Shown here: positions 9,156-18,126 of the stretch, in pieces
How positions within the stretch are numbered: position 1 is the first letter of the stretch
Layout of the letters: each line of letters begins with the position of its first letter
Assembly (NCBI GenBank): GCA_025989215.1
Contig: JAPDNP010000004.1
Coordinates: 124,001 to 188,000 of the forward strand
Length of the DNA: 64,000 nucleotides
Reading direction: 5' to 3'
Origin: Neisseriaceae bacterium JH1-16
GTDB taxonomy: Bacteria > Pseudomonadota > Gammaproteobacteria > Burkholderiales > Chromobacteriaceae
Notes under the pieces: generated by a model
The model's database searches: none
Told to the model about the DNA's origin: nothing
What the model saw: the letters and a program-made list of their open reading frames with translations, nothing else
Position numbers and translations under genes: made by a program

Positions 9156-10091
9156 ATGACCCGCGACGACCACGCGTTTTCCGACTTCATCACCGCAGCC
9201 GCCGAGCTAGGCCCGTTGCCGCTGGCGGTGGCCCACCCGGCCAGCCGCGAATCGCTGCTCGGCGCCATCGAGGCCGCCGAGCGCGGCATCGCTACGCCGA
9301 TCCTGATCGCCCCCAAGGCCAAGCTCGCCCGCCTAGGAGACGAGTTGGAGCGCGACCTGTCGCGCTACGAGCACATCGATGTGCCGCACAGCCACGCCGC
9401 CGCCGAGCGCGCGGTCGAGTTGGTGCGCGCCGGCTACGCCGACCTGCTGATGAAGGGCAGCCTGCACACCGACGAATTCATGGAGGCGGTGCTCGACAAG
9501 ACCGACGGCATCCGCACCGATAGGCGGCTGTCGCACGTGTTCATCATGAAGGTTGAGAGCTACCCGCGTTATCTGTTCATCACCGACGCCGCCATCAATA
9601 TCGCCCCCGACCTGATTACCAAGCAGGACATCGCGCAGAACGCCATCGACCTGACCCATGCGCTGGGCATCGAGCGGCCGAAACTCGCCATCCTCGCCGC
9701 GGTAGAGACGGTGAACCCGAAGATGCAATCGACACTCGATGCCGCCGCGCTGTGCAAGATGGCCGACCGCGGCCAGATCCGCGGCGCGCTGCTCGACGGT
9801 CCGCTGGCCTTCGACAATGCGATCTCGCTCGAGGCCGCCACCACCAAGGGCATCGTCTCGCCGGTCGCCGGCGATCCGGACATCCTGCTGGTGCCCGACC
9901 TGGAGTCGGGCAATATGCTCGCCAAGCAGCTGTCCTACCTCGCCGCGGCGTCCGCCGCCGGCGTGGTGATGGGCGCCAGGGTGCCGATCGTACTGACCAG
10001 CCGCGCCGAGGATGCCGACGGCCGGCTCGCCTCCACGGCGATCGCCGCGCTACTGGCGCACCGCCGGCGCCGTCAGGAGATCGCCCCATGA
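9156..10091 (+). CDS. pta: Phosphate acetyl/butyryltransferase
   Basis: A 311-residue enzyme of the PTA_PTB family, transferring an acyl group between CoA and phosphate. It is the short form lacking the N-terminal DRTGG/AAA-like regions of E. coli Pta, and resembles phosphate butyryltransferase and the C-terminal half of bifunctional enoyl-CoA hydratase/Pta proteins. Its conserved blocks include LMKGSLHTDEFM, SHVFIMKV, ITDAAINIAPDL and VPDLESGNMLAKQLSYL. CCGGAG precedes the ATG. It overlaps ackA by four bases, so the pair should interconvert acetyl-CoA (or a short acyl-CoA) and acetate with ATP formation. The exact acyl chain cannot be fixed from sequence. Confidence 0.9.
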   Translation: MTRDDHAFSDFITAAAELGPLPLAVAHPASRESLLGAIEAAERGIATPILIAPKAKLARLGDELERDLSRYEHIDVPHSHAAAERAVELVRAGYADLLMKGSLHTDEFMEAVLDKTDGIRTDRRLSHVFIMKVESYPRYLFITDAAINIAPDLITKQDIAQNAIDLTHALGIERPKLAILAAVETVNPKMQSTLDAAALCKMADRGQIRGALLDGPLAFDNAISLEAATTKGIVSPVAGDPDILLVPDLESGNMLAKQLSYLAAASAAGVVMGARVPIVLTSRAEDADGRLASTAIAALLAHRRRRQEIAP

Positions 10092-11260
10092 GCGCGGCGC
10101 TGTTCACCCTCAACGCCGGTTCCAGCACACTGAAGTTCGCCGCGTACAGCCCGGATGGCCGGCAGCGGCTGCTGTCCGGCCAGATCGACCAGTTCGGCGC
10201 CGAGCGCGCCAATCTAGCGCTGCACCTTCCATCGGAGTCCGCACCGCGCGAGCGCTGCCTGGCCGACGGCAGCCGCGCCGAGCAACTGGCCGCCGCCTTG
10301 GCAACGTTGGCCGAACAAGGGCTGCGTCCACTGGCGGTCGCGCATCGCATCGTGCACGGCGGCAGCCGCTTCACCGCGCCTCTGCTACTCGATGTCGCGA
10401 GCCGCAGCGCGCTCGCCGAACTGATACCGCTGGCGCCGCTGCACCAGCCGGTGGGGCTGGCTGCGGTCGATGCTATCGAAGCGATCGATCCAACGCTGCC
10501 GCAGATCGCCTGCTTCGACACCGCCTTCCACGCCGGCATGCCCGAGCTGGCACAGCGCTTCGCCATCGCCCGCCACTGGCACGAGAAAGGCGTGCGTCGT
10601 TACGGCTTTCACGGCCTGTCGTACGCGGCGATCGCGCGACGGCTGCCCGAGCTCGGGCTGGACGACAAGCGCGTGGTGGTCTGCCACCTGGGCAGCGGCG
10701 CCAGCGCCTGCGCGCTCTTGGCCGGCCAGAGCGTCGCCAGCAGCATGGGCTTCTCGGCGCTGGACGGGCTGATGATGGGCAGCCGTCCCGGCACGCTCGA
10801 CCCCGAGGTGGTGCTGTACTGGCAGGAACAGGCCGGCCTCTCCATCGCCGAGGTGCGCGACGAGCTGTACAAGCAGTCGGGGCTGCTCGGCGTGTCGGGG
10901 CTGTCGGCCGACATCCGCACTCTGCTCGCCAGCCACAGCCCGGCCGCCCACGAGGCGGTCGCGCTGTTCTGCTACCGGGTCGCCACCGAGATCGGCCGAC
11001 TCGCCGCGGCGATGCAGGGCCTCGACGCGGTGGTATTCACCGCCGGCATCGGCGAGCACGCGCCGACGGTGCGCGCCGCGATCCTGCATCAGCTCGGCTG
11101 GCTCGGTTTCCACCTCGACGAGACCGCCAACGACGCCAATGCCCCCTGCATCAGCCAAGCCGGCAGCCAACGCTCGGCGTGGGTGATCGCGACCGACGAG
11201 GAAGGCGAGATGGCGCGACTTGCCGCCGGCGTATTGGCCGAACAGACCATCGCCGCCTGA
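10088..11260 (+). CDS. ackA: Acetate kinase
   Basis: ASKHA-fold acetate/propionate kinase of 390 residues that makes ATP from acetyl phosphate and ADP, or runs in reverse. NAGSSTLKF at the N-terminus, HRIVHGG, CFDTAFH, RRYGFHGLSY, HLGSGAS, MMGSRPGTLDP and FTAGIGEHAP are all present, including the catalytic Arg and His. Its ATG overlaps the pta stop (ATGA). The coding sequence contains one exact copy of the repeated word at 10306-10315, where TTGGCCGAA encodes Leu-Ala-Glu, and a 9-base near-copy at 11234. Confidence 0.96.
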   Translation: MSAALFTLNAGSSTLKFAAYSPDGRQRLLSGQIDQFGAERANLALHLPSESAPRERCLADGSRAEQLAAALATLAEQGLRPLAVAHRIVHGGSRFTAPLLLDVASRSALAELIPLAPLHQPVGLAAVDAIEAIDPTLPQIACFDTAFHAGMPELAQRFAIARHWHEKGVRRYGFHGLSYAAIARRLPELGLDDKRVVVCHLGSGASACALLAGQSVASSMGFSALDGLMMGSRPGTLDPEVVLYWQEQAGLSIAEVRDELYKQSGLLGVSGLSADIRTLLASHSPAAHEAVALFCYRVATEIGRLAAAMQGLDAVVFTAGIGEHAPTVRAAILHQLGWLGFHLDETANDANAPCISQAGSQRSAWVIATDEEGEMARLAAGVLAEQTIAA

Positions 11261-11304
11261 ACGCCCTGCCCGCCCGTTCGGCCAAGCCGAGGCCGCACAA
11301 AAAC

Positions 11305-11330
11305 AAAGCCCCGCAACAGCGGGGCTTTTT
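11305..11330. terminator. Bidirectional terminator between ackA and ispH
   Basis: Stem AAAGCCCCGC/GCGGGGCTTT with a four-base loop and T-run; A-rich on the left so it can also serve the converging ispH transcript. Confidence 0.92.
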
Positions 11331-11352
11331 CATGCAAGGACGAGGACGAGGC

Positions 11353-12291
11353 TCAGGCCGTGGTGACGCGCAGGCCCGGCGGCAGCGAGAAGGTGGTCTT
11401 CTCCTCCACCCCCGGCAACTCTTCGACAGTCTCGGCACCGAAGCTCTGGATGCGGGCGATGACCGCCTGCACCAGCACTTCGGGGGCCGACGCGCCGGCG
11501 GTGACGCCGACTCGCTGCTTGCCGTCGAACCAGAGCGCGTCGAGCTGATCGGCATTGTCGACCATATAGGCGTCCACGCCCTTCTGCGCCGCCACTTCGC
11601 GCAGCCGGTTCGAATTGGAGCTGTTCGGCGAACCGACCACCACCACGATGTCGCAGCCGTCCGACAGCGCCTTCACCGCATCCTGGCGGTTTTGCGTGGC
11701 GTAGCAGATGTCGTCCTTCTTCGGCCCGTGGATGGCCGGGAAGCGAGCGCGCAGCGCGTCGACGATCTCCCGGGTCTCATCGACCGATAGCGTGGTCTGG
11801 CTGACGTAGGACAGCTTGTTCGGATCGTTGACCTTCAGCGTCGCGATATCGGCCACGGTCTCGACCAGGTACATGCCGCCGTCGGCCTGCCCCATGGTGC
11901 CCTCGACCTCGGGGTGACCGGCATGACCGATCATCACGATCTCGAGCCCGGCCTCGCGCATCTTCTTCACCTCGATATGCACCTTGGTGACCAGCGGACA
12001 GGTGGCATCGAACACATTCAGGCCGCGCGTCTCGGCCTCCTGGCGCACCGACAGCGGCACGCCGTGCGCCGAGTAGATCAGCGTCGCGCCCACCGGCACG
12101 TCGGCCAGGTCCTCGATGAAGATCGCGCCCTGTTCGCGCAGATTCTCCACCACGAAACGGTTGTGTACCACTTCGTGGCGCACATAGATCGGCGCACCGT
12201 ACAGTTCCAGCGCACGCTCGACGATGGCGATCGCCCGATCGACCCCGGCGCAGAAGCCGCGCGGGTTGGCGAGCAGGATGGTCTTCGTCAT
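11353..12291 (-). CDS. ispH: 4-hydroxy-3-methylbut-2-enyl diphosphate reductase
   Basis: Iron-sulfur enzyme of 312 residues, last step of the MEP isoprenoid pathway, converting HMBPP to IPP and DMAPP. The three cluster-ligating cysteines are visible: Cys14 (RGFCAG), Cys98 (FDATCP) and Cys195 ([11 protein letters not shown]). The substrate-binding SAHGVP and GHPEVEGT motifs are intact. It is the last gene of the ribF-ileS-lspA-ispH operon, whose order is widely conserved in Proteobacteria; a small hairpin and one copy of the repeated word lie in the 56-base gap from lspA. Confidence 0.97.
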   Translation of the reverse strand: MTKTILLANPRGFCAGVDRAIAIVERALELYGAPIYVRHEVVHNRFVVENLREQGAIFIEDLADVPVGATLIYSAHGVPLSVRQEAETRGLNVFDATCPLVTKVHIEVKKMREAGLEIVMIGHAGHPEVEGTMGQADGGMYLVETVADIATLKVNDPNKLSYVSQTTLSVDETREIVDALRARFPAIHGPKKDDICYATQNRQDAVKALSDGCDIVVVVGSPNSSNSNRLREVAAQKGVDAYMVDNADQLDALWFDGKQRVGVTAGASAPEVLVQAVIARIQSFGAETVEELPGVEEKTTFSLPPGLRVTTA

Positions 12292-12325
12292 GTTGCTTCC
12301 TAAAAATGCGGACCGGGCCGGCCTG

Positions 12326-12348
12326 TTCGGCCAACCCCGGTCGGGGTT
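12326..12348. repeat. Repeat-word copy and small hairpin between lspA and ispH
   Basis: TTCGGCCAACC at 12326-12336 overlaps a hairpin AACCCCG-gt-CGGGGTT (12333-12348) that reaches the lspA stop codon. There is no U-run on the operon strand, so it probably does not fully stop transcription into ispH. Confidence 0.55.
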
Positions 12349-12863
12349 TAGAGCGCCGGCTTGCGGAAACTGTCCAGCACCATCAACGCTGCGCCGACGC
12401 AGATGAACGAGTCGGCCAGGTTGAACGCCGGGTAGTACCAGGCATCGTAGTAATGGACCTGGATGAAGTCGATCACGTGACCGTGAATGATCCGGTCGAT
12501 CACATTGCCCAGCGCACCACCGATGATGAAGCTGGCTGCCAGGTTCATCAGGCAGGAGAATCGTCCCTTCACGATATTCCAGCCCAGCCAGCCGGACACG
12601 CCGAATGCCAGCACCGTGAACAGGTGCTTCTGCCAGCCGCCGGCATCGGCGAGGAAGCTGAACGCGGCCCCCGGGTTGAACAGCAGCGTAAAGTTGAACA
12701 CGCCCGGGATCACTTCGCGCACTTCACCGTAATGGTAGTTGCCGTTGAAGTACACCTTGCTGAGCTGGTCGAGCACGATGATCGCCAGCGCCAGCGCGAA
12801 CCACTTGAGGGCCGCGCCGCTGCTACCACGGTGGGACAGAGTCATGGCGTTGGCCTCAGGCAT
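12348..12863 (-). CDS. lspA: Lipoprotein signal peptidase (SPase II)
   Basis: Aspartyl protease of 171 residues with four transmembrane helices that cleaves the signal peptide of diacylated prolipoproteins. The catalytic aspartates are Asp123 in GNVIDRI and Asp151 in FNLADS, with the conserved NPGAAFS loop. The ATG at 12863 overlaps the end of ileS by 8 bases and has a GAGGTG site; an alternative ATG at 12845 would give MTLSHRG. Substrates in this window include BamC and the small lipoprotein at 26747. Confidence 0.95.
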   Translation of the reverse strand: MPEANAMTLSHRGSSGAALKWFALALAIIVLDQLSKVYFNGNYHYGEVREVIPGVFNFTLLFNPGAAFSFLADAGGWQKHLFTVLAFGVSGWLGWNIVKGRFSCLMNLAASFIIGGALGNVIDRIIHGHVIDFIQVHYYDAWYYPAFNLADSFICVGAALMVLDSFRKPAL

Positions 12864-15639
12864 GGTCTCGCACCTCGCCGGCGCCGTCGAGGTTGCTTAC
12901 GCAACGGCCGCAGACCGCGCCGTGACCGGCATGGCTGCCGACGTCGGCACGGTAGTGCCAGCAACGGTCGCACTTGGCGTGAGCGCTCGGGGTCACCTTG
13001 ATCTGGGTCTCGGCGCCTTCCTTGACGTCGGCACGCGACACGATCAGCACATACTTGAGGTCGCCGTCGAGACTCTTCAGGTTCTGGTAGAGCTCGCCCG
13101 ATGCTTCGATGTCGAGCTCGGCCTGCAGCGAGGAGCCCAGCTGATCGGCGGCGCGCTGCGCCTCGATCTCCTTGTTCACCTGCGCACGGAACTCGCGGAT
13201 CGCACTCCACTTGTCGGCCAGTTCCTGCTCGGCTTCGGCCAGGCCCTGCGGGAACTCGTGCAGGGTGTGGAACAGCACGCTCTCTTCGTCGCTGCCGGTC
13301 AGCACCTCCCACGCCTCCTCGGCGGTGAAGCACAGGATCGGCGACATCATCAACAGCAGGCTGCGGGTGATGTGATACAGCGCGGTCTGCGCCGAACGGC
13401 GGGCGTGGCTGTCGGCCTGTGTGGTGTACAGGCGATCCTTGATCACGTCCAGGTAGAACGCACCGAGGTCTTCCGAGCAGAAGTTGACGATTTCCTGCAC
13501 CGCGTAGTGGAAGGCGTAACGCGGATACAGATCGCCTGCCAAGCGTTCCTGCAGCTGACGGGTCTGCAGCAGCGCGTAGCGGTCGAGCTCCAGCAGCTTG
13601 TTGACCGGCAGCGCGTCATCCAGCGGCGCGAAGTCCGACAGGTTGGCCAGCAGGAAGCGCAGGGTGTTGCGCAGGCGGCGGTAGCTCTCGGTGACGCGCT
13701 TGAGGATCTCGTCCGAGATACCGAGCTCGCCCGAATAGTCGGTCGATGCCACCCACAGGCGCAGGATGTCGGCGCCGAGCGTGTCGTTGACCTTCTGCGG
13801 CGCGACCACGTTACCCTTGGACTTGGACATCTTCAGGCCCTTGCCGTCGACCACGAAGCCATGGGTCAACAGCTGGCGGTACGGCGCGCGCCCGGCGGTG
13901 GCGCAACCGGTCAGCAGCGAGGACTGGAACCAGCCGCGGTGCTGGTCGGAGCCCTCCAGGTACAGGTCGGCCGGCCAGGCCAGCTCCGGACGCTGCTTCA
14001 GCACCGCGAAGTGGGTCGAGCCCGAGTCGAACCACACGTCGAGCGTGTCCGACAGCTTCTTGTACTGTTCGGCTTCGGCGCCGAGCAGCTCGGCCGCATC
14101 CAGGCTGAACCACGCCTCGATGCCCTGCTGTTCGATGCGTAACGCGACTTCTTCCAGCAGCTCGGCCGAACGCGGGTGCAGCTCGCCGCTTTCCTTGTGC
14201 ACGAAGAAGGTCATCGGCACGCCCCAGCTGCGTTGACGCGACACGCACCAGTCCGGGCGGTTGCCGATCATCGCCTCTAGGCGGGCACGGCCCCAGGCCG
14301 GGAAGAACTCGGTCTCGTCCACCGCCTCCTTGGCGTGGCCGCGCAAGGTGGTACCGTTGTGGCCGGCCTTCTCCATGCCGATGAACCACTGCGCGGTGGC
14401 GCGGAAGATGATCGGGGTCTTGTGGCGCCAGCAGTGCGGGTAGCTGTGATTCAAGCGCACGTTGGCGAGCAGAGCACCGGCTTCGGCCAGCGTCTCGATC
14501 ACTCGCGGATTGGCCTCCCACACGGTCAGGCCGGCGAAGCGCTCGGTGGTCGACTTGTAGCGGCCGTCGTCGGCCACCGGGTTGTTGACCGGCAGGCCGT
14601 AGGCCAGACCCGCCTGGAAGTCTTCCAGGCCGTGCGCCGGCGCGGTGTGCACCAGGCCGGTACCGGCGTCGGTAGTGACATGTTCGCCGACGATGACCGG
14701 CACTTGGCGGTCGTAGAACGGATGCTCCAGCACCAGACGATCGAGCCTGTCGCCGCTGGTTTCGGCCAGCACGGCGGCACCTTCGAAACCGTAGCGCTGC
14801 AGCGCGGCTTCGGCCAACTCCTTCACCAGCACCAGCTTGCCTTTCGGCGTATCGATCAGCTGGTAGGTCAGCGCAGCATTCACTGCCACCGCCTGGTTAG
14901 CCGGCAGCGTCCACGGCGTCGTGGTCCAGATCACCGCAAAGCCATCATCGACAGCAGCACTCAAACCGAACGCTTCGCCCAGCTTGGCACCGTCGGCGAA
15001 GCGGAACGCCACGTCGATCGCCGGCGAATTCCTGTCTTCGTACTCGACCTCGGCTTCGGCCAGAGCCGAGCCGCACTCGATGCACCAGTGCACCGGCTTC
15101 TCGCCCTTGAACAAGTAGCCGTTCTCGTAGATCTTGCCGAGGGTACGCACGATGTCGGCCTCGGTCTTGAATTCCATGGTCAGGTACGGGTTTTCCCAGT
15201 CGCCCAGCACGCCCAGGCGGATGAAATCCTTCTTCTGGCGCGCAATCTGCTCGTAGGCATACTCGCGGCATAGTTCGCGGAACTTCGCCGCCGGAATATC
15301 CTTGCCGTGCAGCTTCTCGACCATCAGCTCGATCGGCAGACCGTGACAGTCCCAACCCGGCACATACGGCGCATCGAAGCCCGACAGCGTCTTGGTGCGA
15401 ACGATGATGTCCTTCAGCACCTTGTTGACCGCATGGCCGATGTGGATGTCGCCGTTGGCATACGGCGGGCCGTCGTGCAGGATGAACTTCGGCCGGCCGG
15501 CCGCCAGCTTGCGCAGCTTCTCGTAACGCTTTTGCTCGTGCCAGCGCTTGACCCAGGCGGGTTCACGTTTTGCCAGATCCCCCCGCATCGGGAACGGGGT
15601 ATCCAGCAGGTTGACGGTCTTGCGATAGTCGATGCTCAT
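12856..15639 (-). CDS. ileS: Isoleucyl-tRNA synthetase
   Basis: Class Ia synthetase of 927 residues. HIGH is at residues 66-69 (DIHIGHA) and KMSKS appears in [14 protein letters not shown]1 editing domain lies between them, and the C-terminus carries a zinc finger ([12 protein letters not shown]...CGRCVSNL), marking the bacterial IleRS1 type that is sensitive to mupirocin in the known family. The start ATG overlaps the ribF stop (ATGA) and the end overlaps lspA, so the operon is tightly coupled. One copy of the repeated word lies at 14809-14818. Confidence 0.97.
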   Translation of the reverse strand: MSIDYRKTVNLLDTPFPMRGDLAKREPAWVKRWHEQKRYEKLRKLAAGRPKFILHDGPPYANGDIHIGHAVNKVLKDIIVRTKTLSGFDAPYVPGWDCHGLPIELMVEKLHGKDIPAAKFRELCREYAYEQIARQKKDFIRLGVLGDWENPYLTMEFKTEADIVRTLGKIYENGYLFKGEKPVHWCIECGSALAEAEVEYEDRNSPAIDVAFRFADGAKLGEAFGLSAAVDDGFAVIWTTTPWTLPANQAVAVNAALTYQLIDTPKGKLVLVKELAEAALQRYGFEGAAVLAETSGDRLDRLVLEHPFYDRQVPVIVGEHVTTDAGTGLVHTAPAHGLEDFQAGLAYGLPVNNPVADDGRYKSTTERFAGLTVWEANPRVIETLAEAGALLANVRLNHSYPHCWRHKTPIIFRATAQWFIGMEKAGHNGTTLRGHAKEAVDETEFFPAWGRARLEAMIGNRPDWCVSRQRSWGVPMTFFVHKESGELHPRSAELLEEVALRIEQQGIEAWFSLDAAELLGAEAEQYKKLSDTLDVWFDSGSTHFAVLKQRPELAWPADLYLEGSDQHRGWFQSSLLTGCATAGRAPYRQLLTHGFVVDGKGLKMSKSKGNVVAPQKVNDTLGADILRLWVASTDYSGELGISDEILKRVTESYRRLRNTLRFLLANLSDFAPLDDALPVNKLLELDRYALLQTRQLQERLAGDLYPRYAFHYAVQEIVNFCSEDLGAFYLDVIKDRLYTTQADSHARRSAQTALYHITRSLLLMMSPILCFTAEEAWEVLTGSDEESVLFHTLHEFPQGLAEAEQELADKWSAIREFRAQVNKEIEAQRAADQLGSSLQAELDIEASGELYQNLKSLDGDLKYVLIVSRADVKEGAETQIKVTPSAHAKCDRCWHYRADVGSHAGHGAVCGRCVSNLDGAGEVRDHA

Positions 15640-16574
15640 GCGTTTTCTCGTTGCAAACTGGTCAAATAGGCTTGGGCGCTGGCGGCATCGCGCTCGATCT
15701 GTGCCACCAGCTCCGTCAAATCATCATATCGCGCTTCATCGCGCAGCTTTTTCAGGAAGCGCACTGTCAGCCTCTGGCCGTACAGGTCGGCCGCACAGTC
15801 GAACAGATGCACTTCCAGCTTGTAATTGAGCGTATCGGTCACGGTCGGGTTCAGCCCCAGACTCGCAACCCCACCCTTGCGGCCAAACGGCCCGTCCACT
15901 TCGACCACGAAGACCCCATGCAGTGCCGGCTTGCGATGCGGCAGATGGATGTTCGCGGTCGGAAAACCGATGGTGCGCCCGAGCTTCTGGCCATGCATGA
16001 CCCGACCGGACAGCTGATAGGGCCGGCCGAGCAGCCGCTCTGCCGCCGCCAGGTCTCCCTCGGCCAAACATTCGCGCACCCGGGTACTCGATGCCCGCTC
16101 GCCGGCCACCAACACCGACGGCATCGCCTCGGTGACGAAATCCGGGCAAGCCGCCAGCAAATCGAAATTGCCCTGCCGCTTGGCGCCGAACTGGAAATCG
16201 TCGCCGATCAGCAGATAGCGGGTGTGCAGCTCGTCCACCAACACTTGGCGGATGAAGGCCTCGGCGCTGAGCGACGAGAACGGCCGGTTGAAGCGATAGA
16301 CGAACACGTAGTCGAGCTGGTGCTGCGCTTCGAGGAAAGCCAGCTTGTCGCGCAAGGTCGACAGGCGCGCCGGCGGATTGCCGCGGGCGAACACCTCGCG
16401 CGGGTGCGGCTCGAAGGTCAACAGCGCGGATGGCAGATGGCGCGCGCGCGCCGCATCGCTCAAACGCGCCAGCATTTTTTGATGCCCTTGGTGTACGCCA
16501 TCGAAGTTACCGATGGTCAGCGCACAGCCCTGAGGCACGGCATCGCCATGCGGAGGTCCGAAAAAAACCTGCAT
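15636..16574 (-). CDS. ribF: Bifunctional riboflavin kinase/FAD synthetase
   Basis: A 312-residue two-domain enzyme making FMN and then FAD. The N-terminal nucleotidyltransferase domain shows [16 protein letters not shown] and the later SSTRVRE motif; the C-terminal kinase domain shows [20 protein letters not shown] and the NPTV loop. First gene of the operon with ileS, lspA and ispH, and coupled to ileS by a four-base overlap. Confidence 0.96.
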   Translation of the reverse strand: MQVFFGPPHGDAVPQGCALTIGNFDGVHQGHQKMLARLSDAARARHLPSALLTFEPHPREVFARGNPPARLSTLRDKLAFLEAQHQLDYVFVYRFNRPFSSLSAEAFIRQVLVDELHTRYLLIGDDFQFGAKRQGNFDLLAACPDFVTEAMPSVLVAGERASSTRVRECLAEGDLAAAERLLGRPYQLSGRVMHGQKLGRTIGFPTANIHLPHRKPALHGVFVVEVDGPFGRKGGVASLGLNPTVTDTLNYKLEVHLFDCAADLYGQRLTVRFLKKLRDEARYDDLTELVAQIERDAASAQAYLTSLQRENA

Positions 16575-16671
16575 TCCCCGCCCTGCTCCTGAAAACAGAC
16601 GATTCTAACGGGCGGCACGTCCTAGCGCCACCCGCACGGACATGCGGCCACTGCTGCAAAAATACATGAAA

Positions 16672-16695
16672 AAAGCCCTGCTTACGCAGGGCTTT
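16672..16695. terminator. Terminator after the OmpA-family gene
   Basis: Stem AAAGCCCTGC/GCAGGGCTTT with a four-base loop, A-rich to the left (a T-run on the minus strand). It lies between the OmpA-family stop and ribF. Confidence 0.88.
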
Positions 16696-16726
16696 CTTTG
16701 CAGAAGGCTACGCTTCAGCTGACCAA

Positions 16727-17377
16727 TTACTGGGCCGGCTGGGTCGCTTCCTTCAGGGTGTTGATTTGCAGTTCTACGCGACGGTCGCCAGCGGAGCACT
16801 CGTTGCGAGCTGCTTTGTTCTTGAACTTCTTGCCCTTGCACTGTTCGGTGAACTTGGCATCAGCCTTGCCCTTGCCGACTGCGCTCAGCTTTTCAGCCGG
16901 GATGCCATTGGCAACCAGGTAGTTCTTAACGGTCTCAGCACGCTTCTGCGACAGAGCCAGGTTGTACTTGTCGGTACCAACCCAGTCGGTGTAGCCGTCG
17001 ATCTCAACACTCTGCAGGTTCACGCCACCTTGCTTGAAGCGATCAACCAGCGGGTCCAGTTCTTTCTTGGCATCCGGACGCAGGGTAGCTTTGTCGAAGT
17101 TGAACAGCACTTCGGACGAGATGGTGACTTTTTCGGTCACAACAACCATTTTCGGAGCAGGAGCCGGAGCTACAGCTTTCGGGGCTTCCTTGTCGCCGCA
17201 CTCAACCAGGCCTTCAGTGGCCTTGTCGAAGTAACCAGTGTGCCAGCACTCACCGTAGCTGTTACGGGTCACTGCATCGGTGGTTTGATCAACGGTGTAG
17301 CCCGGCTTAGCAGCAAAGGCGCTTGCCGATACCAGCATGGCAGCAACCAGTGCGCTCAGTTTCAGCTGTTTGGTCAT
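16727..17377 (-). CDS. OmpA-family outer-membrane/peptidoglycan-associated protein
   Basis: A 216-residue exported protein with a signal peptide ending SASAFA-A after residue 22, a short linker with one cysteine pair region (YGECWHTG, GLVECGD), an Ala/Pro stretch (APAPAP) and a C-terminal OmpA domain from about residue 95 (SSEVLFNFDKATLRP; NLALSQKRAETVKNYL). Lacking a beta-barrel, it resembles neisserial RmpM/class 4 proteins that anchor porins to peptidoglycan. The short insertion CKGKKFKNKAARNEC holds a further likely disulfide. The ATG at 17377 follows an AGGGA site, and a near-consensus promoter lies upstream. Confidence 0.93.
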   Translation of the reverse strand: MTKQLKLSALVAAMLVSASAFAAKPGYTVDQTTDAVTRNSYGECWHTGYFDKATEGLVECGDKEAPKAVAPAPAPKMVVVTEKVTISSEVLFNFDKATLRPDAKKELDPLVDRFKQGGVNLQSVEIDGYTDWVGTDKYNLALSQKRAETVKNYLVANGIPAEKLSAVGKGKADAKFTEQCKGKKFKNKAARNECSAGDRRVELQINTLKEATQPAQ

Positions 17378-17493
17378 GTTATTCCCTTTTTTGTAAAACG
17401 TATCCGTGCGGCAAACGCGCAAAGACGCACTCGACTTTAAGCTCACTGCAAACAACAGGGTGTTGCCAAGCTGTGTCTATGCAGTTAACCGGC

Positions 17494-17522
17494 ACTATAG
17501 GAATGCGGCAATCCACTGTCAA
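17494..17522 (-). promoter_or_regulatory. Near-consensus sigma-70 promoter of the OmpA-family gene
   Basis: On the minus strand TTGACA (17522-17517) and TATAGT (17499-17494) are 17 bases apart. This predicts a leader of about 110 bases and strong constitutive expression, as expected for an abundant envelope protein. Confidence 0.8.
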
Positions 17523-17566
17523 CAGCACCATAGGCACAAAACCAACAACTTGTTGTACAAACACCA

Positions 17567-17602
17567 AAAAAACCTGCTATGAGCGACACAATTTGTGTCG
17601 CT
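17567..17602 (-). terminator. Dyad and T-run after the cys operon
   Basis: AGCGACACA-att-TGTGTCGCT (17582-17602) is a perfect 9-bp inverted repeat, followed on the minus strand by TTTTTTT about 8 bases later. It lies 12 bases after the DUF934 stop and probably ends the cysH-cysI transcript; the gap before the T-run is longer than usual. Confidence 0.6.
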
Positions 17603-17613
17603 AACGCAACAAA

Positions 17614-18126
17614 TCAATCCCTAGTGACGCGCCGACGAAACAGTGGTTCGGGCTCACGGAAGGTGGACTGATAACGGTCGCTAAATCTGCCCAGTGCTTG
17701 CAGCGCCAGCTCGATATTTTGGGTTGGTTTAATTTCAAATGCATTAAAACCGACCTGCCAAAGATAGTGAAGCTGATCCTGCCCGACATCACCTAGCGCA
17801 CGTAGTTCCCCACGATAATTGTATCGTTCGCGCAACAACCGGCCAATGCTGTAGCCCCGTCCGTCGGCAAAAGCCGGGAAATCGACCGCCACCAGTGGCA
17901 AGCGATCGAGCGAGGCGGCCAGCAGGGCCGGATCGTCGTCGGGAGCCAGCCACACCGCGGTGCGGCCCTGCCGGGCCTGCCAACGCGGCGCATCGGCCAA
18001 CCACGCCGCCAACGACACGATGACATCGCCATCCTGTGGCACATTGCTCACAGTACCATCTTCATTCAGTGACAGGCGCACCCAATCGTCCGCGACGATG
18101 ACGCCGTCTTTAATGATCTTTTGCAT
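17614..18126 (-). CDS. DUF934 protein of the sulfite reduction operon
   Basis: A 170-residue DUF934 protein, the family found next to sulfite reductase genes in beta- and alphaproteobacteria (often annotated CysX-like or oxidoreductase). It overlaps the end of cysI by 17 bases. Features include the N-terminal IIKDGVIVADDW and a central FADGRGYSIGRLLRERYNYRGELRALGDVGQDQLHYL block, which is the family signature. The biochemical role is unproven; the position suggests it supports electron delivery to, or assembly of, sulfite reductase. Confidence 0.88.
   Translation of the reverse strand: MQKIIKDGVIVADDWVRLSLNEDGTVSNVPQDGDVIVSLAAWLADAPRWQARQGRTAVWLAPDDDPALLAASLDRLPLVAVDFPAFADGRGYSIGRLLRERYNYRGELRALGDVGQDQLHYLWQVGFNAFEIKPTQNIELALQALGRFSDRYQSTFREPEPLFRRRVTRD

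Noticed and set aside
10012-11790. 592-codon plus-strand frame across ackA and into antisense ispH
   Set aside because: Runs through the ackA terminator and two unrelated genes, and is Arg/Ala-rich with no domain.
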